A stretch of 64,000 nt of DNA from Alnus glutinosa (Eukaryota > Streptophyta > Magnoliopsida > Fagales > Betulaceae): contig NC_084893.1 of NCBI RefSeq assembly GCF_958979055.1, forward strand, positions 27,359,487 through 27,423,486. Direction: 5' to 3'. How positions within the stretch are numbered: the first letter of the stretch is position 1; each line of letters begins with the position of its first letter. Below, piece after piece: positions 12,679 to 22,519 of this stretch. Made by a program: the position numbers and the translations under genes. Below the pieces are notes generated by a model. It saw only the letters and a list, made by a program, of their open reading frames with translations. It was not told the origin of the DNA and ran no database searches.

Positions 12679-13065
12679 TCACTCTTTCCTATGCAGTTCA
12701 TTGAGGTAATCTTTATTGTCCACCAAATCCTGAAAATTTGATTAGTGTTTGAGATTAGGTAGCTAGAAGTATCAAGATATCTTGTTTTTTATCACTCTTT
12801 GTTGACATTACTAAGCAAGGCATGTAAGATTCAACATGTAAATCAGACAAAATGCTTGTTACATAATATGAATATATAAGATTCTGCAGCAGTTGAAATA
12901 ACTCTCCGTCTTCCAGCCATCTGGATCAACGAAAGAAGTCATTTTGGTGCTGATTTTCATTTTAGGAACCGGATCGGGTGGTAGAATTATTGGTCCTCCA
13001 AGTTCTTTGGTAATCAGTTCAACAGCTGCGGCACTCTTGTATACATTATTGGTACCAATGGCAAC
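12679..13065 (-). pseudogene. Glyoxalase I-like gene fragment (last two exons)
   Basis: On the minus strand, 13065-12907 reads VAIGTNNVYKSAAAVELI through FVDPDGWKT, a clear match to the C-terminal part of plant lactoylglutathione lyase. It follows an intact acceptor (CCCTAG). A second piece at 12729-12679, after a TTTTCAG acceptor, reads LVDNKDYLNELHRKE and a stop, which is the expected protein end. Where the donor should follow WKT the sequence is GAGAGT in place of GTGAGT, so the splice site looks destroyed by one change. No earlier exons (glyoxalase N-terminal domain, metal ligands) are found between 13065 and 14690. It is therefore a 3' remnant and convergent with LPXK. A functional gene using a non-canonical site is unlikely but not excluded. 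Confidence 0.65.
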
Positions 13066-13339
13066 CTAGGGATAAGTCTCATTCTTATAAGAAAAACAGG
13101 TATATTATGAAAAAAGGATAAGATTTGGTGCTCATGAGATCGGCACGAGGCCTCAAATTTTGTTGTGCTACCTTCTGTCAAGTCATGAAGTTATGTAAAA
13201 ATGATGTCAGGATGAAGTTATGTAATGACATTCAGTTTTTTTTTTATATGTGTGTATATATATATATATATATACATATATAATGTTATTTCAATTAGTG
13301 TTCTAATATATTATGTCATTGGGAAAATGAGTTTTAATT

Positions 13340-13700
13340 TTAAAAAGGAAAAATTGCACCATTGGTCCTTGTGGTTGGCCTAAATTACAAATCGCTATCT
13401 CTGGTATCAAAATTAATTCAGAAATCCTTGAGGTTAGCTTAATTTACAAATCGCTCACTGAAGTCAAATTTTGTTAAAAATTTTAACAGATTCCACTAGA
13501 CTCCACGTCAACACAAGTATAAGATGGTGACATAGATGGTGACATGTGTCGATTATAATAATAAAAAAATATATATAAATAAATGCCGCCACCCCCGGTC
13601 ATCTTTGGGGGTGGTTGCACGTCACCCCCCCATTGGCTGGGACTGCCAGGCCACCCCCAAAGGAGTGGCTGCCTAACCAGTAGCCACCCCTTTTCTCTTT
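13340..13700. mobile_element. Partial Mutator-like MITE
   Basis: The left arm contains AACAGATTCCACTAGACTCCACGTCA, of the same type as the ACGGacTTCCACGTCA segment in the MITEs at 31968 and 43185. It is followed by an A/T-rich linker and a GCCACCCCC core. No matching right arm is found after 13700, so the copy appears one-armed or truncated. A TA microsatellite lies just upstream (about 13255-13280). Confidence 0.5.
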
Positions 13701-14691
13701 TCAATATATATATTTTAAAAAAAATAATTTTTAAGTATTATTTTCAAGCTTTTCTCAAAAGTGTCTTTTGACATATTTTTAGAGCAAAAAAGTTAAAAGA
13801 AGTACTTTTTGAGCTTTTTACAAACAGACTACTTTTGCGTTACATAACTTTTTACGTACTAAAAATACTTTTTAAGCTTCTTAACTTCAATCATAAACAA
13901 GCCTTAATCACTTCCCTAAGCTTTCGTCTTCTGAGGAGAGCGGGCCTTGTATATTTTTTTTTTGAAACAATGTTTTCTTTATTTATGAGAAATAATTCCC
14001 AAAGGGGTTACATAACCTGAGAAACAATACAAAGAACAAAAGTACCAAATACAACTATAACGCCCAATGACGGGAGAACAAAGTCCAAAGGCCATAGTTG
14101 TGAACTAGAAATAAAGAATCTCTACCCACAAAGCTAGGAAAAAACCTAGTTTAAAACAACTATAAAATGGTAAACTGTGAAATAGAGACAATAATATACA
14201 TAAACACAAAGCATAAAAACACCCAAAAACAAGCCGCCAGCGGTGAAGACAGAGATGACCGAGGAGAGGGGGCCCTATTGGTTAGGTTATTGTGGTCAAG
14301 TTCTTGGGCTGATTTAACTATGAAATGGCCAGAAGAAGAGGGCTGATTTTAGCATAGTGGACCAAATGCATAAAAATAATCAAATCGTACAAGAATAAAG
14401 TAATTCTTTTTTTAAAAAAAAATGAAAAGGTAGGAAACCATTTGGAAAAAAGACAAAAGTATCGGAAGGTGCTGTCCACCGAGACTAACGTCTTCCACTA
14501 GAAAATCTCCACGTGGAATTAAAAAAATAAATAGCCCCTCGACTGAATAGCGTCCAGGTTCAATGAATGAACCATAGCCGGCCGTTAATTGATTTTTTCT
14601 TCGCCCTCTGGAAACTGTCTCTCTCTCTCTCTCTCTCAACGAAAATTCAGAGAGAGAACCAGAGAGTCACTCAGCTTCAGATTTCTCTCTA
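13701..14691. other. Spacer and promoter of the APS reductase gene
   Basis: No gene is visible. The stretch at about 13970-14250 looks like a degraded dispersed repeat with no readable protein. The last 70 bases before the APR start carry CT and GA tracts (14617-14665), typical of a plant 5' leader. Confidence 0.4.
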
Positions 14692-17660
14692 ATGGCATAC
14701 TCAGCTTCGTCTCCTTCTTCTTCTTTCCTTCGCAGCTCGATCACTTCGCACGACCTCAAAGGTAAAAACTCTCTCTCGCTCTCTACAATCTCAATAATCT
14801 TTTTTTTTTTTTTTAATGATTGTTGTTCTTGTTGAATCTTTGAGGTTTATAATTTATATTGGAAAAAAAAAAAAATCACATTTAGCCATTAATTTTCATC
14901 TCATTTTAATTTAGTTTTTAAATTTTCAATTTTAACAATAAGGTCCTTTCAAATAAGTTTGTCTGTTACCTTACCGTCCCTCTGTCCCTTTATCGGTTTT
15001 CCATCTGCCACAGTTTGTCTCAGAGATTCCGTTTTAGTTTGTTGAAATTGAAAATCTAAGGATTAAAACAAAATTAGATAAAAATTTAGGGAATAAATAT
15101 AATTTTTCTCTTTATAGTGATTCAACCTCGAAATTTCGTTTTTATTTTTTCAACTCAACTCTAGAACTCAGTGAGAGTAACTCGGTGGGTGTATAGTAAT
15201 TATAGCCGTCTCAATAAATTGTTAAATTTTGGAAAGAGAAATGCTATAATTTCCAATTTTTTATTTTTTCCAAAATTTACTCCCAAAATTCCAAAATGAT
15301 GTGTCACAATTCATTGGCTATGTAAAATTTTGTATGCGTGTCATGCACATTTTTGTGCTAGATGGAGTGAGGCAAGGTGACACGTGGCGTCATGACTTGA
15401 TAGTTACTGTGTAGAACTGTATTAGATTCCTCGAATGTCAACAATGTTTATAAATGGTCAGTACTTGGTACCCCAAGTATTTATCACTTTTAAAATAAAA
15501 ATGTTGAATTGATGAAAATAAAAAAATATTTATTCAATTATTTAAATTGAAAACAATAACGGGGATTTAAATAATTTTGATCCTACAGAACCTGGGCAAG
15601 TAGCAATTTTGATGCTTACTTATATCAGATAGTTGAAATATTAATTTACGACTTTGAGGTTTTGACAACACTAAACACCCAGGTGTGGAGGTGGCATTTG
15701 TAAAAGAAAATAAAAAAAATAAAAAACCATTAAACAATCAACTTATGTGTATATTATTGGCAACTTGTTAAATGGGACAAAATAAACGAAAAAAATAATA
15801 ATAGTGGAGGTGCCACTAGCAAGAATAATAATAAAAGTAGTCATTGTGGTGGAAACCAACAAAGCAATTTTTGAATTCTGATTGAATAAGTTTGAGTTGA
15901 CTATTAAGTGTTCATGGATGGCTTGTGAAGTAAAAGAAAAATACTTGTTAACTACAACTTTTTACTATAATCCCTAACAACAACTTTCACTACAATCCCT
16001 GAAGTACCGGATTTGGCTTAGGTCCGGTAAAAAAAAAAAAGCTACATGAGATCTCTTGTAATTTTTTCAACGGTCCAAATTTAATTCCAAAATTTTAATG
16101 AGAAAGAGAAGATGAAATTAAATTTGAACCGTTAAAAAAAAAAAAAAAAATTTATTGTAGTTTTTTTTACAGCACGTAAGCCAAATCCATATATTCAATT
16201 GTGAGTTGTGAGTGCTTATCGTGTTCCTTTTTGGCATGACCATTATTTTCATGATTGTTATATTGTGTTTTTAAAATTGTAAAAATGCGATCCAAAACTC
16301 TTAATAGTCGTGTGCTTCTCTAATTGTTAGTATCAATGGATTTGGCCTTGTAACTTGGTTTAAATTGACTAGTAATTTTAAAGGATTTTTGTAACTTCTT
16401 TCATAAGTAGTTTAATTGTTCTCTTTGTATTTTCAAGATGGTAAAATAGTAAGTCTAGTGTAGTACAATAACAGTTTTTATTTATTTATTTATTAATAAG
16501 TTACACACATTCCTTTATGTCTTAAACCCTCAGTCTTGTCCCTTTAATCCATTCTTGTGGAAGAGAAGGTGTTGTTTGAGCCAGAATTCATTGGCATAGT
16601 CAAATGACAATTTCATGAACACTGATTCTTAAAATCCACAACACTGAATTATGACTTCCCCAAAGAATAATCAAGTTAATTTGCTTGCACTATATTCAGA
16701 GACGAACGTAGGGGGGACCAGCATAGGCTATAGCCTCCCCCTTCTTTTGAAAGTTCTATATGATTTTTCACTATACATCTTTGTGCCAAAAAATTTCAGT
16801 TTGGCCCCTGCCCTTAAAAAGCAGTCCATGCTTTGGTCTCCCATATTAATATATTTCTTTTATTCATGCTTTTGCTACCATCAATAAGAATTCCTGGTTC
16901 TGTCCCAAAATCTATAGTAACTTTTTCTCTTGCTATTGATATGAATGAAGATCCTCTTTGCTAATTTTTGTCCAGTTTCAAATTAACTTCGTTCTCTGTC
17001 TATCGTTTGTTCCATATCTAGCGGATCGGAACTAACTTCTTTATTTTATTTTATTTTATTTTTTTAAATTTATATTTTTCATCATTTTGATCCCTACAGC
17101 TCCATGGATCCGTTCAGTTCGTCTGTTGGATAAATGCTTGGTTCCATCAGTGCCCAGAGATTCTTACCGCATGACATTCTTAGTAAAACCAGTTTGCGCA
17201 GAACTGAAAAGGAGTGATTCAGTAGTTCCTTTCGCTGCAACTATGGTTGCTCCAGGTACATTCTCTGTTAATGGTGTTTGATATTGTGACTCTTCATATA
17301 CAGATACTAGGGCATTAGTGATGCTATGATTGTGAATTGATTCTGAAACAAAAGAAAAAAGTGATCGCCATGTCATTTGCTAAAGGGTAGGAATTTATTT
17401 CTGCAGTCCTATTCTTTTTCATTTGCTCTGCTCTTTTATATTATGGTTAAATGCTACTTTGACCCACTCTGAAATAACAACCTCAGTTTCAAAAACTATC
17501 ACATGTGGTACTTGGAATTGTCTAATTTCGGTGTTAGTCTCTCCATCCATTTTCTGATGAAAAACTTAACGGCCTTCCACATCAAAACCTATCAGTACTG
17601 CTACTTGTCCCCCATATACTGCATTAGCATTATTTAAAAATAAAAAATGATAAATAACTA

Positions 17661-17693
<33 letters not shown>

Positions 17694-20001
17694 AAAAAAA
17701 AAGAAAGGAGAATGGTGTTGGGAGTGGGAAATCCACCCCGCCACCCATTGGCAGGGGATCTCCCTCTTGCGTGGGGGAGTCTCCACACCCACCACCCACC
17801 CATGGGGGACACCCCACCAGTGGGTGGCAAGGTGGATTGGACCTCGTGGTGGGTCATAGGGGAGGTCTCCCCCATCTTATGGGTGGTTGCATCCTACCTG
17901 TAGGGAGATCCCACTGACGGGGTTGGATCCACCCTGCCGCCCAACAGTGGGGTGGCATCCGACCCTCGTGGGTGGGTGGAGGGGTGGATTCCCCCACCCA
18001 CCATTCTCTTTTGTTTTTTACTCTTTTTTTTTTTTTTTTTCTTAAAAAGAAAACAAATTAAATTTTTAAATAATACTAATGTAGGATATAGGAAAAATGA
18101 CAGTCGCAGATAGGTTTGACGTGGTGGGCCGTTAAGTTCTTGGATGGAAGGACTACATCCGATAATTAGACAACTCCAAGTACTATGTGTGATAGTTTTT
18201 GAAACCGAAGTGGCTATTTGATAATGGTCTAAAGCACAGGTACCAAAATAGCATTTAACCCTTTATATTATTTAAAATGTGGTTACTAACAAATTTGCAC
18301 ATTGTTTATGGGGAATTGACAGAAGTTGAAGATAGGATTGAAACTGAGGATTACGAGAAATTAGCAAAGGAGATGGGACATGCTTCCCCACTTGAAATTA
18401 TGGACAAGGCCCTTGAGAAATTTGGCAATGACATTGCCATTGCATTCAGGTATCTCTATTTTTTGTCTTTGGCCTGCCTCTAGTTTAGTTATAAATTTTG
18501 TTAGAAGAAAACAACGTTTGTTATTTTAATTCACTGGTTAATAGAGGTTTTAAATAATGAAAGTATTTATTAATTTAATTTCCCACATTACCCTTAAATA
18601 TGAGCCCGTCTTTTTTATTTTTTATTTTATTTCAAATTTAATCTCACCTTTCTTGACCCAGCTCATGTCATCTTAAAAAGATTGTTATGTTTATTTGGTT
18701 GCATTAAAATATATCATTTGCAAACTCTCATTTATCTTGAGATGGAGGAAATAGTGATAGTACAACTAGTATGGACCATATTATTTTCAAACAAATGGAA
18801 GTTAGCTTCTACGTATAACTTACAAGATTGTTGAACTTATGCATCATGAACACCAGAATCTATATTTAAATTGCTGTTGATTTGTTCAGTGGAGCTGAAG
18901 ATGTGGCCTTGATTGAGTATGCCAAGCTGACTGGTCGCCCCTTCAGGGTGTTTAGCCTGGACACCGGGAGGCTAAACCCAGAAACCTACCAGTTCTTTGA
19001 CACTGTCGAGAAGCACTATGGCATTCACATTGAGTACATGTTCCCTGATGGTGTTGAAGTTCAAGCTCTAGTGAGGAGTAAGGGACTATTCTCATTCTAT
19101 GAAGACGGACACCAAGAGTGCTGCAGAGTCAGGAAGGTTAGGCCGTTAAGGAGGGCACTTAAAGGTCTCCGAGCCTGGATCACTGGGCAAAGAAAAGATC
19201 AATCTCCGGGTACAAGGGCTGAAATTCCAGTTGTCCAGGTAGATCCCTCTTTTGAAGGAATGGATGGTGGAGTTGGGAGCTTGGTGAAGTGGAATCCCGT
19301 GGCCAATGTGGAAGGTCGTGACATATGGAACTTCCTCCAAGCCATGAATGTACCTGTTAATTCTTTGCACTTACAAGGATACATCTCAATTGGATGTGAG
19401 CCATGCACAAGACCAGTCCTACCTGGGCAGCATGAGAGGGAGGGAAGGTGGTGGTGGGAGGACGCCAAGGCTAAAGAGTGTGGCCTTCACAAAGGGAACA
19501 CCAGACAAGAAGAGGTCGCCCAACTCAATGGCAATGGAAATGAGAGTGCCATGGTCACTGACATCTTCAACAGCCAGAATCTGGTTACTTTGAGTAGAGC
19601 CGGGATAGAGAATTTAGCTGGATTGAAAAACCGGAGAGAACCGTGGCTTGTTGTACTATATGCACCATGGTGCCGCTTCTGTCAGGTGAATATTATTCGA
19701 GGCTCTAGCTATTTTACTTGTAATACACAACTTTGTGCCATATCTAACCATTTTCATTGGTTTTGAGCAGGCGATGGAAGGATCATATGTTGAATTAGCA
19801 GAGAAGCTGGCAGGGAGTGGGGTGAAGGTGGGGAAGTTCAGGGCAGATGGTGAGCAAAAGGCATATGCTCAGCAAGAGCTGCAGCTAGGGAGCTTTCCCA
19901 CAATACTCTTTTTCCCCAAACACTCGTCCAGCGCCGTCAAGTATTCCTCAGAGAAGAGAGACGTCGATTCAGTGATGGCTTTTGTAAATGCTCTGCGATG
20001 A
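14692..20001 (+). CDS. APR: 5'-adenylylsulfate (APS) reductase, plastidial, complete
   Basis: Five exons: 14692-14761, 17100-17255, 18323-18449, 18890-19685, 19771-20001, all GT-AG with consistent phase; product 459 residues. The enzyme reduces APS to sulfite using glutathione, a key step of sulfate assimilation in plastids. The Ser-rich N-terminus (about 75 residues, exons 1-2) is a transit peptide. The reductase domain holds [10 protein letters not shown] (118-127), [13 protein letters not shown], and the four iron-sulfur ligand cysteines Cys195, Cys196, Cys287 and Cys290. The catalytic Cys315 lies in ECGLH. A C-terminal thioredoxin/glutaredoxin-like domain carries the redox pair in YAPWCRFCQ (Cys379, Cys382). 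The motif is CRFC; CPFC is the form I know from Arabidopsis. Introns 1 and 2 host three MITE-type insertions. Which APR paralogue it is cannot be told. Confidence 0.95.
16009..16188. mobile_element. Short MITE in APR intron 1
   Basis: About 180 bp with terminal inverted repeats: GGATTTGGCTTAGGTCCGGT at the left and the inverse of GGATTTGGCTTACGTGCTGT at the right, then poly-A/poly-T stretches. An internal inverted pair (ACGGTCCAAATTTAATT and AATTAAATTTGAACCGT) extends the hairpin. I could not settle the target duplication, so the superfamily is open. Confidence 0.7.
16697..16906. mobile_element. Possible hAT-type MITE in APR intron 1
   Basis: The segment begins CAGAGACGAACGTAGG and ends CCTGGTTCTGTCCC, which read as imperfect inverted repeats of the CAGGGGCGGA...TCCGCCCCTG kind seen in hAT elements. 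No clean 8 bp target duplication is visible. The open frame across it (16651-16887) is not a recognisable protein. Confidence 0.45.
17445..18261. mobile_element. Mutator-like MITE with 10 bp target duplication, APR intron 2
   Basis: The element runs from GGTTAAATGCTAC to AGCATTTAACCC and is flanked on both sides by TTTATATTAT (17435-17444 and 18262-18271). Long imperfect arms of roughly 170 bp include AACTATCACA...GTACTTGGA...TTGTCTAAT on the left and its inverse on the right. The centre has a poly-T run (17661-17692), a G/C-rich core made of CCACCC/GGGTGG words, and a second poly-T run. It carries no gene. A 9-10 bp duplication and long arms fit the Mutator superfamily. Reading frames in the core are artefacts. 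Confidence 0.85.
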
Positions 20002-20725
20002 TGAAGTGATCACGATATCTCTGCTACCAAGAATTTAGTAATTTGGATGCTGAAATAGGAAATGTATTATGTGGGTGTTGCTATGGGCAGCAGTGCAAGG
20101 CCTAGCGGTAGGAATTGTATATCTTAAGTAGGCATGCAAGCTTCTTTTCCTTTGATCTCAGGTGAGGAATTCATCCTGAAATTCGATGTGTTGTATTATT
20201 TTGTAGAGTAGAAATTGTGTGAGATCGATCATCTCGTCGATCTCTTCATGGTTTGCAGAATAAAGAGCATAGCTCTCATTTGCAACATTACAATTTGAGC
20301 TAATATTTTGTGGACTTATATTTTTCTGCTTACTACCTAGTACACTTCAAAGAGTCACCAAATGTGATAAAAGCTTTTTAGTCCCATGCAGAGTTTGGCA
20401 TACCTTCCTAAAAGTCTTTGGAGATCCGTTTGCAATGATTTTGGAAAGTGCAAAATGGGAATTAAAAATTTAGCCTTTAAAATTGTGCGTTTTTAAAAAC
20501 TCTTTGCTTGCGATTTGAAAACACAGATTTTTTTATGTTTTCAAATTGTAATTTTTAAAAAATACACTCCTAAATGATACAATTTCTGAAATTTAGTTTA
20601 AAATTGCATTTTTTTAACCCTTAAGTTGGCTGTCATTTCCACCATCCGAAGCTTGTGCACCTTTTCCTCTACCCTCATCCTTCCTATATGTCAATTGAAA
20701 GCTCTCTCACATCTTTGTGCAATAG
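20002..20725 (+). other. APR 3' region and spacer
   Basis: The first 280 bases are probably 3' untranslated sequence, with a poly-A signal at 20259. From about 20640 sequence related to the LINE fragment starts. No other gene is seen. Confidence 0.5.
20259..20264 (+). terminator. Poly(A) signal of APR (AATAAA)
   Basis: A canonical AATAAA lies 258 bases after the APR stop codon in otherwise non-coding sequence. It is a plausible polyadenylation signal; plant signals are loose, so this is inference. Confidence 0.45.
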
Positions 20726-21591
20726 GTGGTTTGGCGCCAATCTTTTTGGCCGTTGGATATTACTGCACTACATCTGACTAATATGACTGCTTGGTTACTT
20801 ATAATCCTCAATCCACATTCTCTACTTGGTATCCTCAATCCACATTCTCTACTTGGTATTCCTCAAGCTGAAGTTCATTTGTTTCAAATTTTTACTGCTG
20901 TTGCTAGTGATTATCTCTGGTTTGTCAGGAATAAAGCTCATCATGCAGATCTTATCCTGAATGCTCTTGTTATATCCTTTACTATCCATGAGACTGTCTT
21001 GGAACATCATGTTGCTTGGAAGAATTCATTGGCTATCTCTCACGAAATATGGCAGCCCCCTTCTCCCCATTTTTTCAAGATAAATTATGATACTGCTATT
21101 ATTGATATTTTTTCTACTCAAGCTGCTGTTTGTAGAGATTCTAGAGGCACAATTATTAGATGTGTATCTATTATCAGTTCTCCATGTTCTCTCAGTTATA
21201 GTGAAGCTCTTATAACTCTTTTAGCAGCTCAACTGACAACTTCTTTGAGCTTACTCAACTTTATTTTGCAAGGTGACTCAAGCTTTCCAATTGCCTACCA
21301 TTACTATAAGACTGGAGAATTGCGCTCGATATTTCTGTTATCCATTCCATCATTTACTAACCGGACAGTTTCTAAAATCAACCGAAGTGCAAACTTTTGT
21401 GTCAATCATGTGACAAATTAGGCCGCAACCAGATTGTTTTTTTGCTGCATTCTTATCATTTTTCCCTTTGTCTAATATTTTTACCCCTTATATAGGAACT
21501 GAATCCCCCTCCTCCTTTATGTTCCCTAGCTTATATCTTTTGATCGTTGTACTCATAAATAATAATAAAAAAGTTCTTAATCTATCTATTT

Positions 21592-21648
<57 letters not shown>

Positions 21649-21895
21649 CCAACAACTTATTTTGTTAGATAATTCTTACTTTTTCTGATTTGAAGTGAGT
21701 TGTCTAACGTAACATTAACAAACAGATAAAATTGACTGTCAAATCTCATCTGGAAGCTTGGGATAAATTGTATTCATCTGGAAACTAATTTTGATGTTGC
21801 TTCAAGAAATGCTAATGCTAAAGCACATGTAGCAGAAAAGTGGGCAGCTCCTCAGTGCTCATTCATGTTTTGCTCATGTCATGTACCTTATAGTT
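20726..21895 (+). pseudogene. LINE ORF2 C-terminal fragment (RNase H-like), copy 1
   Basis: The open frame at 20726-21421 reads KINYDTAI, AAVCRDSRGTIIR, SYSEALITLLAAQL and FILQGDS, the hallmarks of the RNase H-like end of plant non-LTR reverse-transcriptase proteins (RVT_3 type). Just upstream, another frame gives RWFGANLFGRW, typical of the preceding LINE segment, so frameshifts are present. A 27-30 bp segment (ATCCTCAATCCACATTC...) is repeated in tandem at 20802-20860. The 3' part contains an AT microsatellite. No endonuclease or reverse transcriptase domain remains. A second copy lies at 27413-28448. Confidence 0.75.
21596..21646. repeat. AT microsatellite
   Basis: Uninterrupted AT repeat inside LINE fragment copy 1. 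The second copy has only a short version at about 28182-28201, so the expansion happened after duplication or the second copy contracted. Confidence 0.9.
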
Positions 21896-22519
21896 CCCCT
21901 CACTAAAGCAGCCAAAATATGTCCAAATAGCCCTTCCAACACCCATCCTCATCCTCATTTGGATTGTTACTTGCCCAATCAAAATGTATTCAATACATTT
22001 TATATGATATCTTATAAAAAATTAAATATGACGACCCGTTTATTTATTTTTTATTTTTTTACAAAACGTAAAACGAGTCGTCGCAATGACATGACTATGT
22101 GTCGCTCAACCAACATATGGTACATGCCCCATAACATACACTTGATTATCAGAGTTACATCTAACAACGGAATATAATAATCAATGTGCAGCAGAACACA
22201 TATCATAAGTGGAAATACATCTAATACATAACCATTAATTACAACCAGAGCCAATTACATATCTAATTGGTAAATGGGTGTGAAGAGTAATATTATTCAT
22301 TTCAAAACCAAGCGAACCATGCCTTCCGGACCCCTCGTTCCATCCTTGCCTATCATGGTGTAAAAGATGTACAAACAACATTTCATGATACATGGCTAAA
22401 GGTCCAAACATTCAATACACAACTGAATAATGTTATAGACCATAGGAAAAAAGGTTGAATGCTTTTTGATAATTTACTCGAAGAATATATGTGAATTCTT
22501 ATGGCTGGACTTTCAAATG
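21896..22519. other. Spacer downstream of the receptor kinase pseudogene
   Basis: No gene is supported. The part near 22520 is probably 3' untranslated sequence of the minus-strand kinase. The short frames at 21881-22177 and 22051-22254 are unrecognised. Confidence 0.45.

Noticed and set aside
17566..17903. Gly/Pro/His-rich frames
   Set aside because: They span the G/C-rich core and poly-T of a MITE; no protein family is recognised.
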